Notes under the pieces: model-generated | Databases searched by the model: none | What the model was told of the DNA's origin: nothing | What the model saw: only the letters and a program-made list of their open reading frames with translations | Shown: positions 1 through 11,480 of the stretch, in pieces | How positions within the stretch are numbered: position 1 is the first letter of the stretch | Layout of the letters: every line of letters begins with the position of its first letter | Assembly (NCBI GenBank): GCA_039029235.1 | Contig: JBCCGO010000001.1 | Span: 1 to 51,813 of the forward strand | Length of the DNA stretch: 51,813 bases | DNA from: JBCBRR01 sp039029235 | GTDB lineage: Bacteria > Bacteroidota > Bacteroidia > Cytophagales > Amoebophilaceae | Direction of reading: 5' to 3' | Translations under genes and position numbers: made by a program

Positions 1-2648
<2,648 letters not shown>

Positions 2649-2738
2649 TGCCAAAACACAGTCACATTACTCAGATCTTGGTGCCTGAGCATAGCAACCG
2701 GTGTTTCGGCTATGTATTTCCCGCTTTTACTTTTACAG

Positions 2739-2752
2739 TATGTCAAAGAACA
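2739..2752 (-). promoter_or_regulatory. boxA-like element in the 23S leader
   Basis: On the minus strand the leader reads TGTTCTTTGACATA, close to the bacterial rRNA boxA consensus (TGCTCTTTAACA). It lies about 90 nt before the 23S 5' end. boxA recruits NusB/NusE for rRNA antitermination in other bacteria, and nusB is present in this window. That it acts here is inferred from sequence similarity and position. Confidence 0.6.
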
Positions 2753-2846
2753 TTGTCTCTGAGTATTAATAGCACGTCAGGTTGCTACGACATCCTCAAA
2801 GCCCTTCTGATGCCATTGATCAAGAGGCATCATTACTAATGGATCC

Positions 2847-2878
2847 CAAAGTTAATACATCTTCCATATATCTACAAA
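2847..2878 (-). promoter_or_regulatory. Promoter of the solitary 23S rRNA gene
   Basis: On the minus strand, TTTG (2875-2878) is followed after exactly 20 nt by TAACTTTG (2847-2854). This matches the Bacteroidota primary sigma factor consensus TTTG-N19-21-TAnnTTTG in full. Transcription would start about 7 nt past the second element, giving a leader of roughly 190 nt containing the boxA-like element. It indicates that the 23S gene is transcribed independently of a 16S gene. Confidence 0.7.
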
Positions 2879-3580
2879 TAAGTTGGCCGGAATTTTTTGG
2901 AGTAACCTACTTAAGCAGAAACTTTGGGACAAGCTCCTGAAAATTCTCAGGTCCATTCGAAGTTTTCTAACGTAATGACAAGGGGCGCGTAGTAGCTGTT
3001 TTTCTGGGTATGCCCCAAAAATTATGTAATAAAGCAAAAGACCCAATCTTATCCAAGTTCAGCCTAAAAGATCGTACTTATCAGTGAGCCGCCTCTTTCC
3101 TTTGCATAAGGAGCAAGTTGCCCAAATTATAGCCAATATCAGAGCCTCAGTTGAGAGCTACCATAGTCTAGCCACTCCATACAGCAGTCTGGGTGCGGGC
3201 AGGAGAGGTCTGGGAGCCCCTGGTGAGAGTGAATACGCATGAGGAAGCAGTAGATTTGCTAGCAGACATCGAGCTGACCCTCCAAGCTAGGTGCAAAGGC
3301 CTAGAGGTGATTAACGAGTGCACAACAATGCATAATATAGTAACTTTTGAGCCACTGCCCTCTGGCATCCACAATACTGGAAGATTATTGTGTGTAGGTT
3401 TGGTTAGTGCCTAATTTTATAATATGATATAGCCTTTGCCTCTTACCCGGCTAATCCTGAGTAGGCACAGAAAAAACGACGCTAGAGCTGCTGCTGCCCC
3501 TTTATGAAGTGTGTATGCCCCTAAACTTTCGCGAACAGCTCAACAACTGCAGCTATATTCTTCCGTTACAAAGCCCTTAC
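2879..3580. other. Gene-poor stretch between 23S rRNA and lon
   Basis: About 700 bp with no gene I recognise. It holds one short open frame with protein-like composition (3193-3414, listed separately), preceded in another frame by a short open stretch from about 3084. No tRNA, 5S or 16S rRNA was found on either strand. A further TAnnTTTG match (TACTTTTG, 3578-3585) lies at its end, without a good upstream element of its own. Confidence 0.5.
3193..3414 (+). CDS. Short hypothetical ORF, possible gene remnant
   Basis: I do not recognise this 73-residue frame. It opens with GTG; in frame it can be read back to a stop at 3169-3171, with no ATG. The translation has a balanced, protein-like composition (for example EEAVDLLADIELTLQARC), and an open stretch in a neighbouring frame runs into it from about 3084. 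This could be the end of an older, frameshifted gene. No domain, signal peptide or membrane segment is visible. It lies just upstream of the lon promoter on the same strand. It may equally be chance. Confidence 0.2.
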   Translation: MRAGEVWEPLVRVNTHEEAVDLLADIELTLQARCKGLEVINECTTMHNIVTFEPLPSGIHNTGRLLCVGLVSA

Positions 3581-3612
3581 TTTTGGCACCTCGGCTGATG
3601 TGAGTAACTTTG
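3581..3612 (+). promoter_or_regulatory. Promoter of lon-hslU
   Basis: TTTTG (3581-3585) is followed after 19 nt by TAACTTTG (3605-3612), an exact match to the Bacteroidota TAnnTTTG element at the expected spacing. It would give a 5' leader of about 65 nt before the lon ATG at 3686. hslU follows lon after 31 nt with no intervening promoter that I can see, so both are probably driven from here. No heat-shock operator was recognised. Confidence 0.6.
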
Positions 3613-3685
3613 CGTATAACTACCATCAGATTACCAGATTTGCCATTAGTCAGACAGATTCACACTCATTGCTAAACCTAACACT

Positions 3686-6193
3686 ATGCTTTCTTTCCAT
3701 GCTACCAGTGAGCGTTCAGAAGAAGTGGCACCCCTAGCCACAACCCTGGGCAATACCCTCCGCACCCACGAAGACCACTCAGCGCTACTACCGTTGTTGA
3801 CTACCAAGCAGGATGTTTTGTTCCCAGGCGTCATCATGCCTACAAGCCTGCAGCAAGAGCAAGCAAAATACCTTGCTAAAGAGGCCTACCGCACAGATAG
3901 CCTCATCGGAGTAGTGGCCCAGAAGAGCCCTACTGTAGAGAATCCAACAGAACAAGATATTTTTCATATAGGCACTATGGGGAGCATCATTAGCTGCATG
4001 ATGCTCCCTGATGGACGCACTACAGCCATCCTGCAAGGCCAGCAAAGATTTCAGGTTACTAAAATCATACAAAAAGGCGCCATACTTTGGGCGCACGTAC
4101 GCAAGCTTAGCGAAAAAGCCAGTAGCAGACAAAGCAAAACTGTCAAAGCCTTAATACAATCGATCAAAGAAGTAGCTACCAAACTTATGGCGCTCCAGCC
4201 AGCATTGCTTACCGGGGGCCGGCTGGTTTTAGATCATATGCAAGAACTTAATACGCTGACTTACTTCTTAGCTGCCAGCCTCCAAACCGGGGTGGAGTAC
4301 CAGCAAAAGCTGCTAGCAACCCATGATAGTACAGAGCGGGGCAATCTGCTATTGAAGTACCTGCTCAAGGAGCTAGAAATGTCACAACTCAGCCGGAAGC
4401 TACAAGACAAGTTACATCAGGATATCAACCAGCAGCAGCGAGACTACTACATACGGAACCAAATCAAGGTGCTACAAGATGAGCTTGGCGAGGACGAGGC
4501 AGATGAAGAAATAGCGGCGCTAAGAGCAAAAGGCAAGAATAAGCGCTGGCCTGCAGCGATAGCTGACTCTTTCTATAAAGAGCTCAATAAAGCAGAGCGC
4601 CTCAGTCCGCATAGCCATGACTATCCTGTCATCCTCAACCACGCCGAGCTTCTATTAGAGCTACCGTGGGAAAAGTACACCCAAGATAATACGAACCTTC
4701 AGTATGCTGCCAAAGTCTTAAATGCAGACCATCATGGCATCGAAAAGGTGAAGGAGCGTTTGCTAGAATACCTAGCCGTGCTCCAGCGCAAGCAGAGTAT
4801 GAAAGCCCCTATCCTGTGCCTATATGGGCCCCCTGGCGTAGGGAAAACCTCACTGGGCAAATCCATTGCCAAGGCTATGCGTAGAAAATACACCCGCATA
4901 TCACTTGGAGGCGTACATGACGAAGCCGAAATAAAGGGCCACAGAAAAACCTATGTCGGAGCTATGCCTGGCAAGCTCATCAAAGGACTCCAAAAAGCAG
5001 GCTCTTCTAATCCTGTATTTATGCTGGATGAGCTTGACAAACTTAGTGATTGGCGAGGCGATCCAGCTGCTGCCCTATTAGAAGTGCTAGACCCTGAGCA
5101 AAACAATGCCTTCGTAGATAACTTTCTCGAAGTGCCCTATGACCTTTCCCAGGTTTTGTTCATTGCCACGGCCAATACCCTAGATACCATTCCCCAAGCA
5201 CTCAAAGATAGGCTAGAAGTCATTGAGCTAACTGGCTATACTGTAGAAGAGAAGCTTCAGATTGCTAAAAAATACCTGTTCCCTAAACAACGCAAGGAGC
5301 ATGGGCTGAAAGCCAGCCATGTAGGTATTCATGACAGTGCCATCGTCCACATCATTGAGCACTACACCCGCGAGTCTGGCGTCAGAGAGCTAGCGCGCAA
5401 GCTAGGTAGCCTCGTGAGAAAAGTAGCTAAGGCCATGGCGCTAGACGAATCTTATCCAAAACGCATCAAAAAAATCGATATCACTAAGCTCCTAGGTGTA
5501 GAAAAATTTGACCAGGAAACCTACCAGCATATTGTCTTGCCAGGTGTGGCTATAGGCCTGGCTTGGACGCCTGTAGGAGGAGAGATACTCTTTATAGAAT
5601 CAACCCTAAGTCAAGGTAAGGGTAAGCTGACCCTCTCAGGACAGCTAGGGAAAGTTATGAAAGAGTCAGCCGTTACGGCACTTACCTACCTAAAGGCCCA
5701 TGCTGCCTCACTAGGCATAGCGCCCCAGGTCTTTAACAACTACGACCTGCACATCCATATCCCGGCCGGCGCTGTGCCCAAAGACGGTCCTTCAGCCGGC
5801 ATTACCCTCTTAGCTGCCCTGGCCTCCTTGTATACACAACGTAAAGTACGCAGTAGGCTGGCCATGACTGGCGAGATTACGCTACGGGGCAGGGTACTGC
5901 CCGTAGGAGGTATCCAAGAAAAAATACTAGCTGCTAAGCGAGCAGGCGTGCAAGAAATCATCCTCAGCGCAGAGAATAAAAAAGACATCCAAGAAATCAA
6001 CCATATTTACATCGAAGACCTAACCTTTCATTACGCCCACAATGTACCCGATGTGCTCAAGTGGGCGCTACAAGCTAAAAAAGCCCAGAACGCAAGAAAA
6101 TGGGACGTAGCAAAAGTCAGTAAGGCAAGAAGGCCCCTAGCACGATGGGGCACGGGCCCAGACCATAGCTCATGCCACATAACCAGGCAGTAG
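3686..6193 (+). CDS. lon: ATP-dependent Lon protease
   Basis: Lon is a cytoplasmic hexameric AAA+ serine protease that degrades misfolded and regulatory proteins. The 835-residue length is normal. The order is an N-terminal LON substrate-binding domain (about 30-230, with LFPGVIMP), the AAA+ module with Walker A GPPGVGKT (381-388) and Walker B MLDE (D448/E449), and the C-terminal protease domain. The catalytic dyad is visible: Ser703 in KDGPSAG and Lys746 in GGIQEK, 43 residues apart as in E. coli Lon. The last 35 or so residues are a basic, low-conservation tail. It appears intact and leads a two-gene unit with hslU. Confidence 0.98.
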   Translation: MLSFHATSERSEEVAPLATTLGNTLRTHEDHSALLPLLTTKQDVLFPGVIMPTSLQQEQAKYLAKEAYRTDSLIGVVAQKSPTVENPTEQDIFHIGTMGSIISCMMLPDGRTTAILQGQQRFQVTKIIQKGAILWAHVRKLSEKASSRQSKTVKALIQSIKEVATKLMALQPALLTGGRLVLDHMQELNTLTYFLAASLQTGVEYQQKLLATHDSTERGNLLLKYLLKELEMSQLSRKLQDKLHQDINQQQRDYYIRNQIKVLQDELGEDEADEEIAALRAKGKNKRWPAAIADSFYKELNKAERLSPHSHDYPVILNHAELLLELPWEKYTQDNTNLQYAAKVLNADHHGIEKVKERLLEYLAVLQRKQSMKAPILCLYGPPGVGKTSLGKSIAKAMRRKYTRISLGGVHDEAEIKGHRKTYVGAMPGKLIKGLQKAGSSNPVFMLDELDKLSDWRGDPAAALLEVLDPEQNNAFVDNFLEVPYDLSQVLFIATANTLDTIPQALKDRLEVIELTGYTVEEKLQIAKKYLFPKQRKEHGLKASHVGIHDSAIVHIIEHYTRESGVRELARKLGSLVRKVAKAMALDESYPKRIKKIDITKLLGVEKFDQETYQHIVLPGVAIGLAWTPVGGEILFIESTLSQGKGKLTLSGQLGKVMKESAVTALTYLKAHAASLGIAPQVFNNYDLHIHIPAGAVPKDGPSAGITLLAALASLYTQRKVRSRLAMTGEITLRGRVLPVGGIQEKILAAKRAGVQEIILSAENKKDIQEINHIYIEDLTFHYAHNVPDVLKWALQAKKAQNARKWDVAKVSKARRPLARWGTGPDHSSCHITRQ

Positions 6194-6224
6194 TGTATTC
6201 CTATTGAAATATTAACCCACTATC

Positions 6225-7604
6225 ATGGCACCAAAAACTAGCTATTTAACCCCTAAAGAAATTGTAGCAGCCCTAGACAAATATATTATTGGCCAGCAGA
6301 CAGCCAAGCGTAACGTAGCTATTGCTCTCAGAAACCGTTGGCGTAGAATGCAAGTTCAGTCAGACATCAGAGGAGATATTACCCCCAATAACATACTCAT
6401 GATTGGGGCTACCGGTGTAGGTAAGACAGAGATTGCTAGAAGACTAGCCAAGATTGCCGATGCACCCTTTGTCAAAGTAGAAGCCTCCAAATTTACAGAA
6501 GTGGGCTACATAGGGCGTGATGTAGAGAGCATGGTACGCGATCTGGTAGAGCAAGCCATCAGCATGGTTAAAAAAGCCAAAGAGGAGGAAGTAAAAGAAA
6601 AAGCAGCACAGCAAGTAGAAGATATCGTGCTTGATGCCTTGATTCCGCCTATCAGCCAGGCCACTCACTCTGGCAGAGACATTTCTAGTATGCCCATGCC
6701 TGCACAAGACGGGCTTAACCTGAATGAGCAAACCCGAGAGCGCTTCCGAAAGAAGCTGCAAAATGGAGAACTAGATGACAAAAGAATTGAAATCAGTGTT
6801 AGTACCCCTAGCCCCATAGGAGTTGGCATGATAGGAAGCAATATGGTTGGCGAAGCCTCGCTAACAAATCTACACGATATGCTTCTCAAAAGAAGTAAAA
6901 AAAGAAAAGTTGCCATTGCCGAAGCTAAGAGACTCCTCCTACCTGAAGAAGCCCATAAGCTCATTGACATGGACATCGTCAAAGAAGAAGCCCTAGCAAA
7001 AGCGCAGTATACAGGCATCGTCTTCATCGATGAGATTGATAAAATAGCAGGAAGTAGTACCGAAAACGACGGCCCAGATGTCAGCAGAGAGGGCGTACAG
7101 AGAGACCTATTGCCCATCGTAGAGGGGAGCGCAGTAAATACCAAATACGGCCTTATATACACAGACCACATCCTGTTTATAGCAGCAGGCGCCTTTCATG
7201 TGTCTAAACCCTCGGCCCTCATTCCTGAGCTACAAGGTAGATTCCCGATTCGCGTAGAGCTAGGTAGCCTGGTCAAGGAAGATTTTCAGCGCATCTTACA
7301 AGAGCCAAAAAACGCCCTGACCAAACAATATCAAGCCCTGTTTGAAGCCGAAAAAGTGATCCTGAGTTTTGAAGAAGAGGCTGTAGCTGAAATAGCGGCC
7401 ATTGCTTTTCGTATCAACGAACAGGTGGAGAATATCGGCGCTCGGAGGCTGCACACCGTGATGAGTCATTTGCTCAACGACTTCCTGTTTGATGTACCTG
7501 ACAAGATTGCTCCTGACGAGCACATTCGTGTTACCAAAGCACTAGTCAATGAGCGCCTTGATGCATTAGCAAAACGAAAAGATCTAAGCGAATATATACT
7601 CTAG
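6225..7604 (+). CDS. hslU: ATP-dependent protease ATPase subunit HslU
   Basis: HslU is the AAA+ unfoldase ring that feeds proteins into the HslV peptidase in the cytoplasm. The 459 residues show the family start (SYLTPKEIVAALDKYIIGQ), Walker A GATGVGKT (61-68), a long charged intermediate (I) domain (about 110-240), Walker B IVFIDEID (D269/E270), and the C-terminal tail ending SEYIL. That tail inserts into HslV to activate it, so its conservation argues that a partner exists. hslV is not adjacent and I found none in the window. The gene begins 31 nt after lon and is probably co-transcribed with it. Confidence 0.97.
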   Translation: MAPKTSYLTPKEIVAALDKYIIGQQTAKRNVAIALRNRWRRMQVQSDIRGDITPNNILMIGATGVGKTEIARRLAKIADAPFVKVEASKFTEVGYIGRDVESMVRDLVEQAISMVKKAKEEEVKEKAAQQVEDIVLDALIPPISQATHSGRDISSMPMPAQDGLNLNEQTRERFRKKLQNGELDDKRIEISVSTPSPIGVGMIGSNMVGEASLTNLHDMLLKRSKKRKVAIAEAKRLLLPEEAHKLIDMDIVKEEALAKAQYTGIVFIDEIDKIAGSSTENDGPDVSREGVQRDLLPIVEGSAVNTKYGLIYTDHILFIAAGAFHVSKPSALIPELQGRFPIRVELGSLVKEDFQRILQEPKNALTKQYQALFEAEKVILSFEEEAVAEIAAIAFRINEQVENIGARRLHTVMSHLLNDFLFDVPDKIAPDEHIRVTKALVNERLDALAKRKDLSEYIL

Positions 7605-7958
7605 CAACAACACACTGCTGAGAAGTTGTGTGAAAAGTGCTTAAGTATAGACAAGCGCCACGCACTGGACAGCCCATTTGAAGCGGCCATACAGGAAGAG
7701 GAATCCCCACATAGCCCATTGAGGACATCTCTGTCAATTTGTGGAGATCCTTCTCCGTCTTCTTGTCATAGCTAAACACATACCCCCCGGGAGAGCCTCG
7801 CTGAAGAGACCTTCCATTATTTTTAACAGCTTGACGGTCGCTTAGCGGTATACCTTACAGTTAACAGCAACATCTCGTTTCACTGATCTTCTCTGGGAGC
7901 CGTCATATCTTAAGGGGGGAATTACATTTTTCTGGCCTAGCAAGCTAAGCATGGTCAC
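7605..7958. other. Intergenic stretch between hslU and dut
   Basis: About 350 bp with no supported gene. A minus-strand open frame (7546-7779) overlaps the end of hslU and shows no recognisable domain; it may be chance or a fragment. No tRNA or clear terminator hairpin with a T tract was seen. The dut promoter begins directly after this stretch. Confidence 0.45.
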
Positions 7959-7991
7959 TTTTGGGACAATCCCTATTTTTTTATACTTTCG
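7959..7991 (+). promoter_or_regulatory. Probable promoter of dut
   Basis: TTTTG (7959-7963) is followed after 20 nt by TACTTTCG (7984-7991), which differs from the Bacteroidota TAnnTTTG element at one position. The dut ATG is 19 nt downstream, so the transcript would have a very short leader. Confidence 0.45.
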
Positions 7992-8010
7992 CTAAAAGCT
8001 CAAGTACACT

Positions 8011-8442
8011 ATGCAAGTCAAAATCATCAACCGTTCGCAAAATGAATTACCGGCTCATGCTACTCCAGGTGCCAGTGGCCTAGACCTCAAAGCCCATATC
8101 CCAAAGCCCACCATCCTCCAGCCTTTACAGCGAACACTAGTAGCTACAGGCCTTCACATAGCCCTACCCAAGGGCTTTGAAGCACAAATACGGCCTAGGA
8201 GTGGCCTGGCCCACAGACATGGTATTACTGTCCTAAACAGCCCAGGTACCATCGATCCTGACTATCGGGGAGAAATTCAGATACTCCTCATCAACCTCGG
8301 CGACCAGCCTTTTGAGATTAATAATGGCGATCGCGTTGCCCAGCTAGTTATAAGCCGTGTCGAGCGCATCCAGTGGATGTATGTCAATGCCCTAGACGAT
8401 ACGCTTAGGGGCCAGGGTGGCTTTGGTAGTACAGGTATTTAG
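8011..8442 (+). CDS. dut: dUTP diphosphatase (dUTPase)
   Basis: This trimeric enzyme hydrolyses dUTP to dUMP and pyrophosphate, keeping uracil out of DNA and supplying dUMP for thymidylate synthesis. All five trimeric dUTPase motifs can be read in order: GASGLDLKA, RPRSGLA, GTIDPDYRGEI (with the catalytic Asp), GDRVAQLV and the C-terminal glycine-rich RGQGGFGSTG that closes over the active site. At 143 residues it is full length. It appears to be a single-gene unit with its own promoter immediately upstream. Confidence 0.97.
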   Translation: MQVKIINRSQNELPAHATPGASGLDLKAHIPKPTILQPLQRTLVATGLHIALPKGFEAQIRPRSGLAHRHGITVLNSPGTIDPDYRGEIQILLINLGDQPFEINNGDRVAQLVISRVERIQWMYVNALDDTLRGQGGFGSTGI

Positions 8443-8703
8443 CAACGCTTAGCAACCCCTGATCCATCTCATTATTCCTATAACAGAACCAGGAGTAAAT
8501 CCGTGCTGCCAAATTCCTCCATAAACCATGGCTTCTACATTACTGAGAAGCCTATGATGGCATGCCTAGTAAGGCAGTCAACACTTTGTGCCTACCTCTA
8601 GACCAGATCGCTATGCTCAGCCTTATCGTGCACACAATGGACTAAGGGGCGGTATCTCAAAAAGTGTGTATGCAAAAAGTAGAGACATCATAGAGATAAC
8701 ATA

Positions 8704-8736
8704 TTGTAAATTGGAACACACTATTCCAATTTACAA
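8704..8736. promoter_or_regulatory. Perfect 13-bp inverted repeat, candidate operator
   Basis: TTGTAAATTGGAA (8704-8716) and its exact reverse complement (8724-8736) are separated by seven bases. The element sits 41 bp before the ATG of the ATPase gene at 8778. A TATATTTG match to the Bacteroidota -7 element follows at 8750-8757, without a clear upstream TTG at the right spacing. Position and symmetry suggest a dimeric repressor site or an RNA hairpin in the leader. No T tract follows the second arm directly, so it does not look like a simple terminator. Confidence 0.6.
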
Positions 8737-8777
8737 GGTAAAATTTTTGTATATTTGGAGAAGACATGTAGATACCC

Positions 8778-9917
8778 ATGCAGCGGCTTCATTTTCTAAA
8801 TAATATCCAGGAAATTTTTCAAAACCACTCCGTCTGTGCTATCCTAGGTCCTAGGCAGTGTGGCAAGACGACCTTTGCCCATCAATTTGCTCAGCAGCAC
8901 AACCTAGCAACAGTTCACTTTTTTGATCTAGAGAATACTTTCGATCTAGGGCGCCTTGAGAACCCCATGCTAGCCCTCTCAGCATTACAGGGTACGGTAG
9001 TCATTGATGAGATTCAGCGAAGGCCGGACTTGTTTCCTATTCTGCGTGTCTTAGCTGATACTACTTTTTTGCGGTTTTTGATTCTAGGCAGCGCCTCTCG
9101 TGAGCTTATCGAGCAAGATTCAGAATCGCTAGCAGGCCGTGTGGGCTATCTAGAACTTCCTCCCTTTGGTCTCCGGGAAGTAGATGACACCAATAAGCTC
9201 TGGATACGGGGTGGATTTCCTAAATCTTATCTGGCCAGCACCGAGAAAGCCAGTTTTTCTTGGCGAGCATTCTATGTACGTACCTTTCTAGAACAAGACA
9301 TTCCTAATCTAGGTTTCGCTATTCCGCCTCGGAATCTTCATCGCTTTTGGATGATGTTGAGTCATTATCATGGACAACTCTTGAATGCTAGTGAGCTGGG
9401 ACGTTCTTTGGGTTTGTCGAACCATACCGTAAAAAAATACTTAGACATCTTAGAAGGAACCTTTATGGTGCGTATACTACAGCCGTGGTTCGGGAATATC
9501 GGGAAACGTCAAGTAAAGTCAGTCAAAATCTATCTACGAGACTCAGGCATCCTCCACAGTCTTATGGGGTTGTCTGGCAGGGCGGCTGTAGAGCGTCATC
9601 CAAAGCTTGGGGCATCTTGGGAGGGTTTCGCGCTGGAAGAACTAATAAGGCGCTACGAAGCAACCAATGTCTACTTCTGGAGAACGCAAGCTGGAGCAGA
9701 GCTTGACCTGCTCATTCATGACCAGGGGAAGAAGCTGGGTTTTGAATTCAAATACACAGACAGGCCCCAAATTACCCCGTCGATGCGGATGGCTTTGGAG
9801 GACCTGAAACTTGAGCATATTACAATCATTTATCCTGGCCCTCATTCCTTTGCACTAGATGCTCATGTGACTGTAGTAAGTATTCAGGATCTCTACAGTA
9901 TGCCATCTAGCGCTTGA
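8778..9917 (+). CDS. DUF4143-type AAA+ ATPase with C-terminal nuclease-like domain
   Basis: The 379-residue protein belongs to the ATP-binding family with AAA_14 and DUF4143 domains, common as accessory genes in bacteria. Walker A is GPRQCGKT (24-31) and Walker B VVIDE (D77/E78), followed by the family's IQRRPDLFPILR. The middle (about 175-260) contains a winged-helix-like stretch with LGLSNHTVKKYLDILEGTFMV. The end carries AELDLLI...LGFEFKYTD, which fits a PD-(D/E)XK nuclease-fold core. The cellular role of the family is not established. It stands alone behind a striking inverted repeat (8704-8736) and, unlike other accessory genes here, is not frameshifted. Confidence 0.88.
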   Translation: MQRLHFLNNIQEIFQNHSVCAILGPRQCGKTTFAHQFAQQHNLATVHFFDLENTFDLGRLENPMLALSALQGTVVIDEIQRRPDLFPILRVLADTTFLRFLILGSASRELIEQDSESLAGRVGYLELPPFGLREVDDTNKLWIRGGFPKSYLASTEKASFSWRAFYVRTFLEQDIPNLGFAIPPRNLHRFWMMLSHYHGQLLNASELGRSLGLSNHTVKKYLDILEGTFMVRILQPWFGNIGKRQVKSVKIYLRDSGILHSLMGLSGRAAVERHPKLGASWEGFALEELIRRYEATNVYFWRTQAGAELDLLIHDQGKKLGFEFKYTDRPQITPSMRMALEDLKLEHITIIYPGPHSFALDAHVTVVSIQDLYSMPSSA

Positions 9918-10223
9918 AGGGTTGCCAATGCTCTCGATCGCTAGCCAGAACTCTCCGTGCTTGCTTACATTCTGGCCACGTAAGACCGGTAAAAGCCAAT
10001 CTTCTCAAGCCGTTCGATTTGCAAGCCTGCCATAGGCTCATGCCAGCATATCAAAAGCTCACAGGCTTCATATAACGTGCATAAAGATAGAACTTCGTAC
10101 CAAGATCCTATAGGGAATATTTTTTGAGGGCAGGAGGTAGTGATTGCCTTTGCCGATACGCTCCTTAGGGCAGCCCTGTGGTAGCTACTATGCAGATAGG
10201 TACTATGTAAGCGTCGCTGCCTA
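9918..10223. other. Intergenic stretch between convergent genes
   Basis: About 300 bp between the ATPase gene and the M16 peptidase gene, which converge here. A minus-strand open frame (9965-10234, TTG start, 89 residues) overlaps the end of the peptidase gene by 11 nt. It has no recognisable domain and its reality is doubtful. No strong terminator hairpin was identified. Confidence 0.4.
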
Positions 10224-11480
10224 CTACAGCCCAAAGGCGCTGCTTGTGGTGCTGCGATAATAAATTGTAGAACTATTTTCTACAGCTAACACTTGCCTAG
10301 CTACACGTTTGACATCCTCTACCGCGATGCCTTGTATTTTCTCCATTTCGTTGTTTACTAGATTCGTATCTCCTAGTGACGTAGCGAGGGCCAGGGCCTG
10401 TGCACGATAGCGCAAGTCTACAGCTGTATATACCCAGTCAGTTTCCGCATGATTTTTTGCTTTGGCCAGCTCTGTTGCTACCAATCCTTGTGCTTGTACT
10501 GCCTCAAGAATAGGCAGTAGCACCTCTTCGACTTGCGAAAACGATATGCCCTCATTAAGCGTCCCACTAATGATCAATAAGCCCGGATCAGCCGTTTGGG
10601 TTGTATAAGCTTCTACCGTATTCAAGTACGGCTTGGCCTCAACAAGCTGCTTATAAAGCCGGGCAGACTTCCCTTCCCCTAAGCCAGTACATAGCAGCTC
10701 CACAGCATGATAGGCTGGCGATAGCCTAGCTGGCACATGATAGGCCTTATAGATAGCATTTAGAGGCACGTCAGCCTCGATCGTAATACCTCTGGAAGTC
10801 TTCTGAGGAGGCTCTTGTGGTAACGCTCTCACATAATCGGGACCTGCCGGAATGGGCTCAAACCATTTCTGGCAGAGCTGCTTTACTTGGGCTAGCTTTA
10901 CCCCACCTGCTACTACGAGTATAGCATTATTGGGCACGTAAAACTTAGCGGAGAATGCCTGTACATCCTCCATGGCAGCTTGGGCGATATGGCTAGTGTC
11001 TTGGCCAATCACTGGCCAGCGGTAAGGATGTACTGTATAAGCTAGCCCACTAAGCTTGAGCCAAGCATAACCATAAGGTTGGTTGAGGTACCTCTCCTTG
11101 AATTCTTCTATGACTACCTGCTGCTGCACGGCTAGAACCTGCGGATCAAACGATAGGCCTAGCATACGATCAGATTCTAGCCAGAAGGCAGTGGCTAGGT
11201 TAGCTGCGGGTAGTGTACAATAGTAGTTAGTAACATCCGGTGTGGTATAGGCGTTATTATCTCCGCCTACTTGCTGTAGCGCCTGATCATACGACGAAAT
11301 ATGTTGCGAGCCCCCAAACATCAGGTGCTCGAAGAGATGGGCAAAGCCTGTTTTACCCACTTCTTCGTCCCTAGCCCCTACATTGTACATAACGTTGACG
11401 GCAGCTAGCTGGCTGCTCGGATCTTCATGGACAACGACTTTTAATCCATTGCCTAACGTGAAGCTTTCAAAGTGGATCAT
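10224..11480 (-). CDS. M16 family zinc peptidase (pitrilysin/PqqL-like)
   Basis: M16 peptidases are clamshell zinc metalloproteases that cut peptides and short protein segments. The inverted zinc motif HxxEH is present as HLFEH (H48, E51, H52), and a downstream QQVVIEEFKERY segment supplies the usual third ligand glutamate. The 418-residue length equals one M16 active-site half plus its C-terminal partner domain. I see no clear signal peptide at the start MIHFESFTLGNG, so it may be cytoplasmic, or the start may lie further upstream. Many Bacteroidota carry two adjacent M16 genes; only one is seen here. Confidence 0.93.
   Translation of the reverse strand: MIHFESFTLGNGLKVVVHEDPSSQLAAVNVMYNVGARDEEVGKTGFAHLFEHLMFGGSQHISSYDQALQQVGGDNNAYTTPDVTNYYCTLPAANLATAFWLESDRMLGLSFDPQVLAVQQQVVIEEFKERYLNQPYGYAWLKLSGLAYTVHPYRWPVIGQDTSHIAQAAMEDVQAFSAKFYVPNNAILVVAGGVKLAQVKQLCQKWFEPIPAGPDYVRALPQEPPQKTSRGITIEADVPLNAIYKAYHVPARLSPAYHAVELLCTGLGEGKSARLYKQLVEAKPYLNTVEAYTTQTADPGLLIISGTLNEGISFSQVEEVLLPILEAVQAQGLVATELAKAKNHAETDWVYTAVDLRYRAQALALATSLGDTNLVNNEMEKIQGIAVEDVKRVARQVLAVENSSTIYYRSTTSSAFGL

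Noticed and set aside
7546..7779. 77-residue minus-strand frame overlapping the end of hslU
   Set aside because: No domain, overlaps an essential gene on the other strand, and no promoter was seen.
9965..10234. 89-residue minus-strand frame after the M16 peptidase gene
   Set aside because: TTG start, no family resemblance, and overlap with the end of the peptidase gene make it doubtful; kept only as a note in the intergenic entry.
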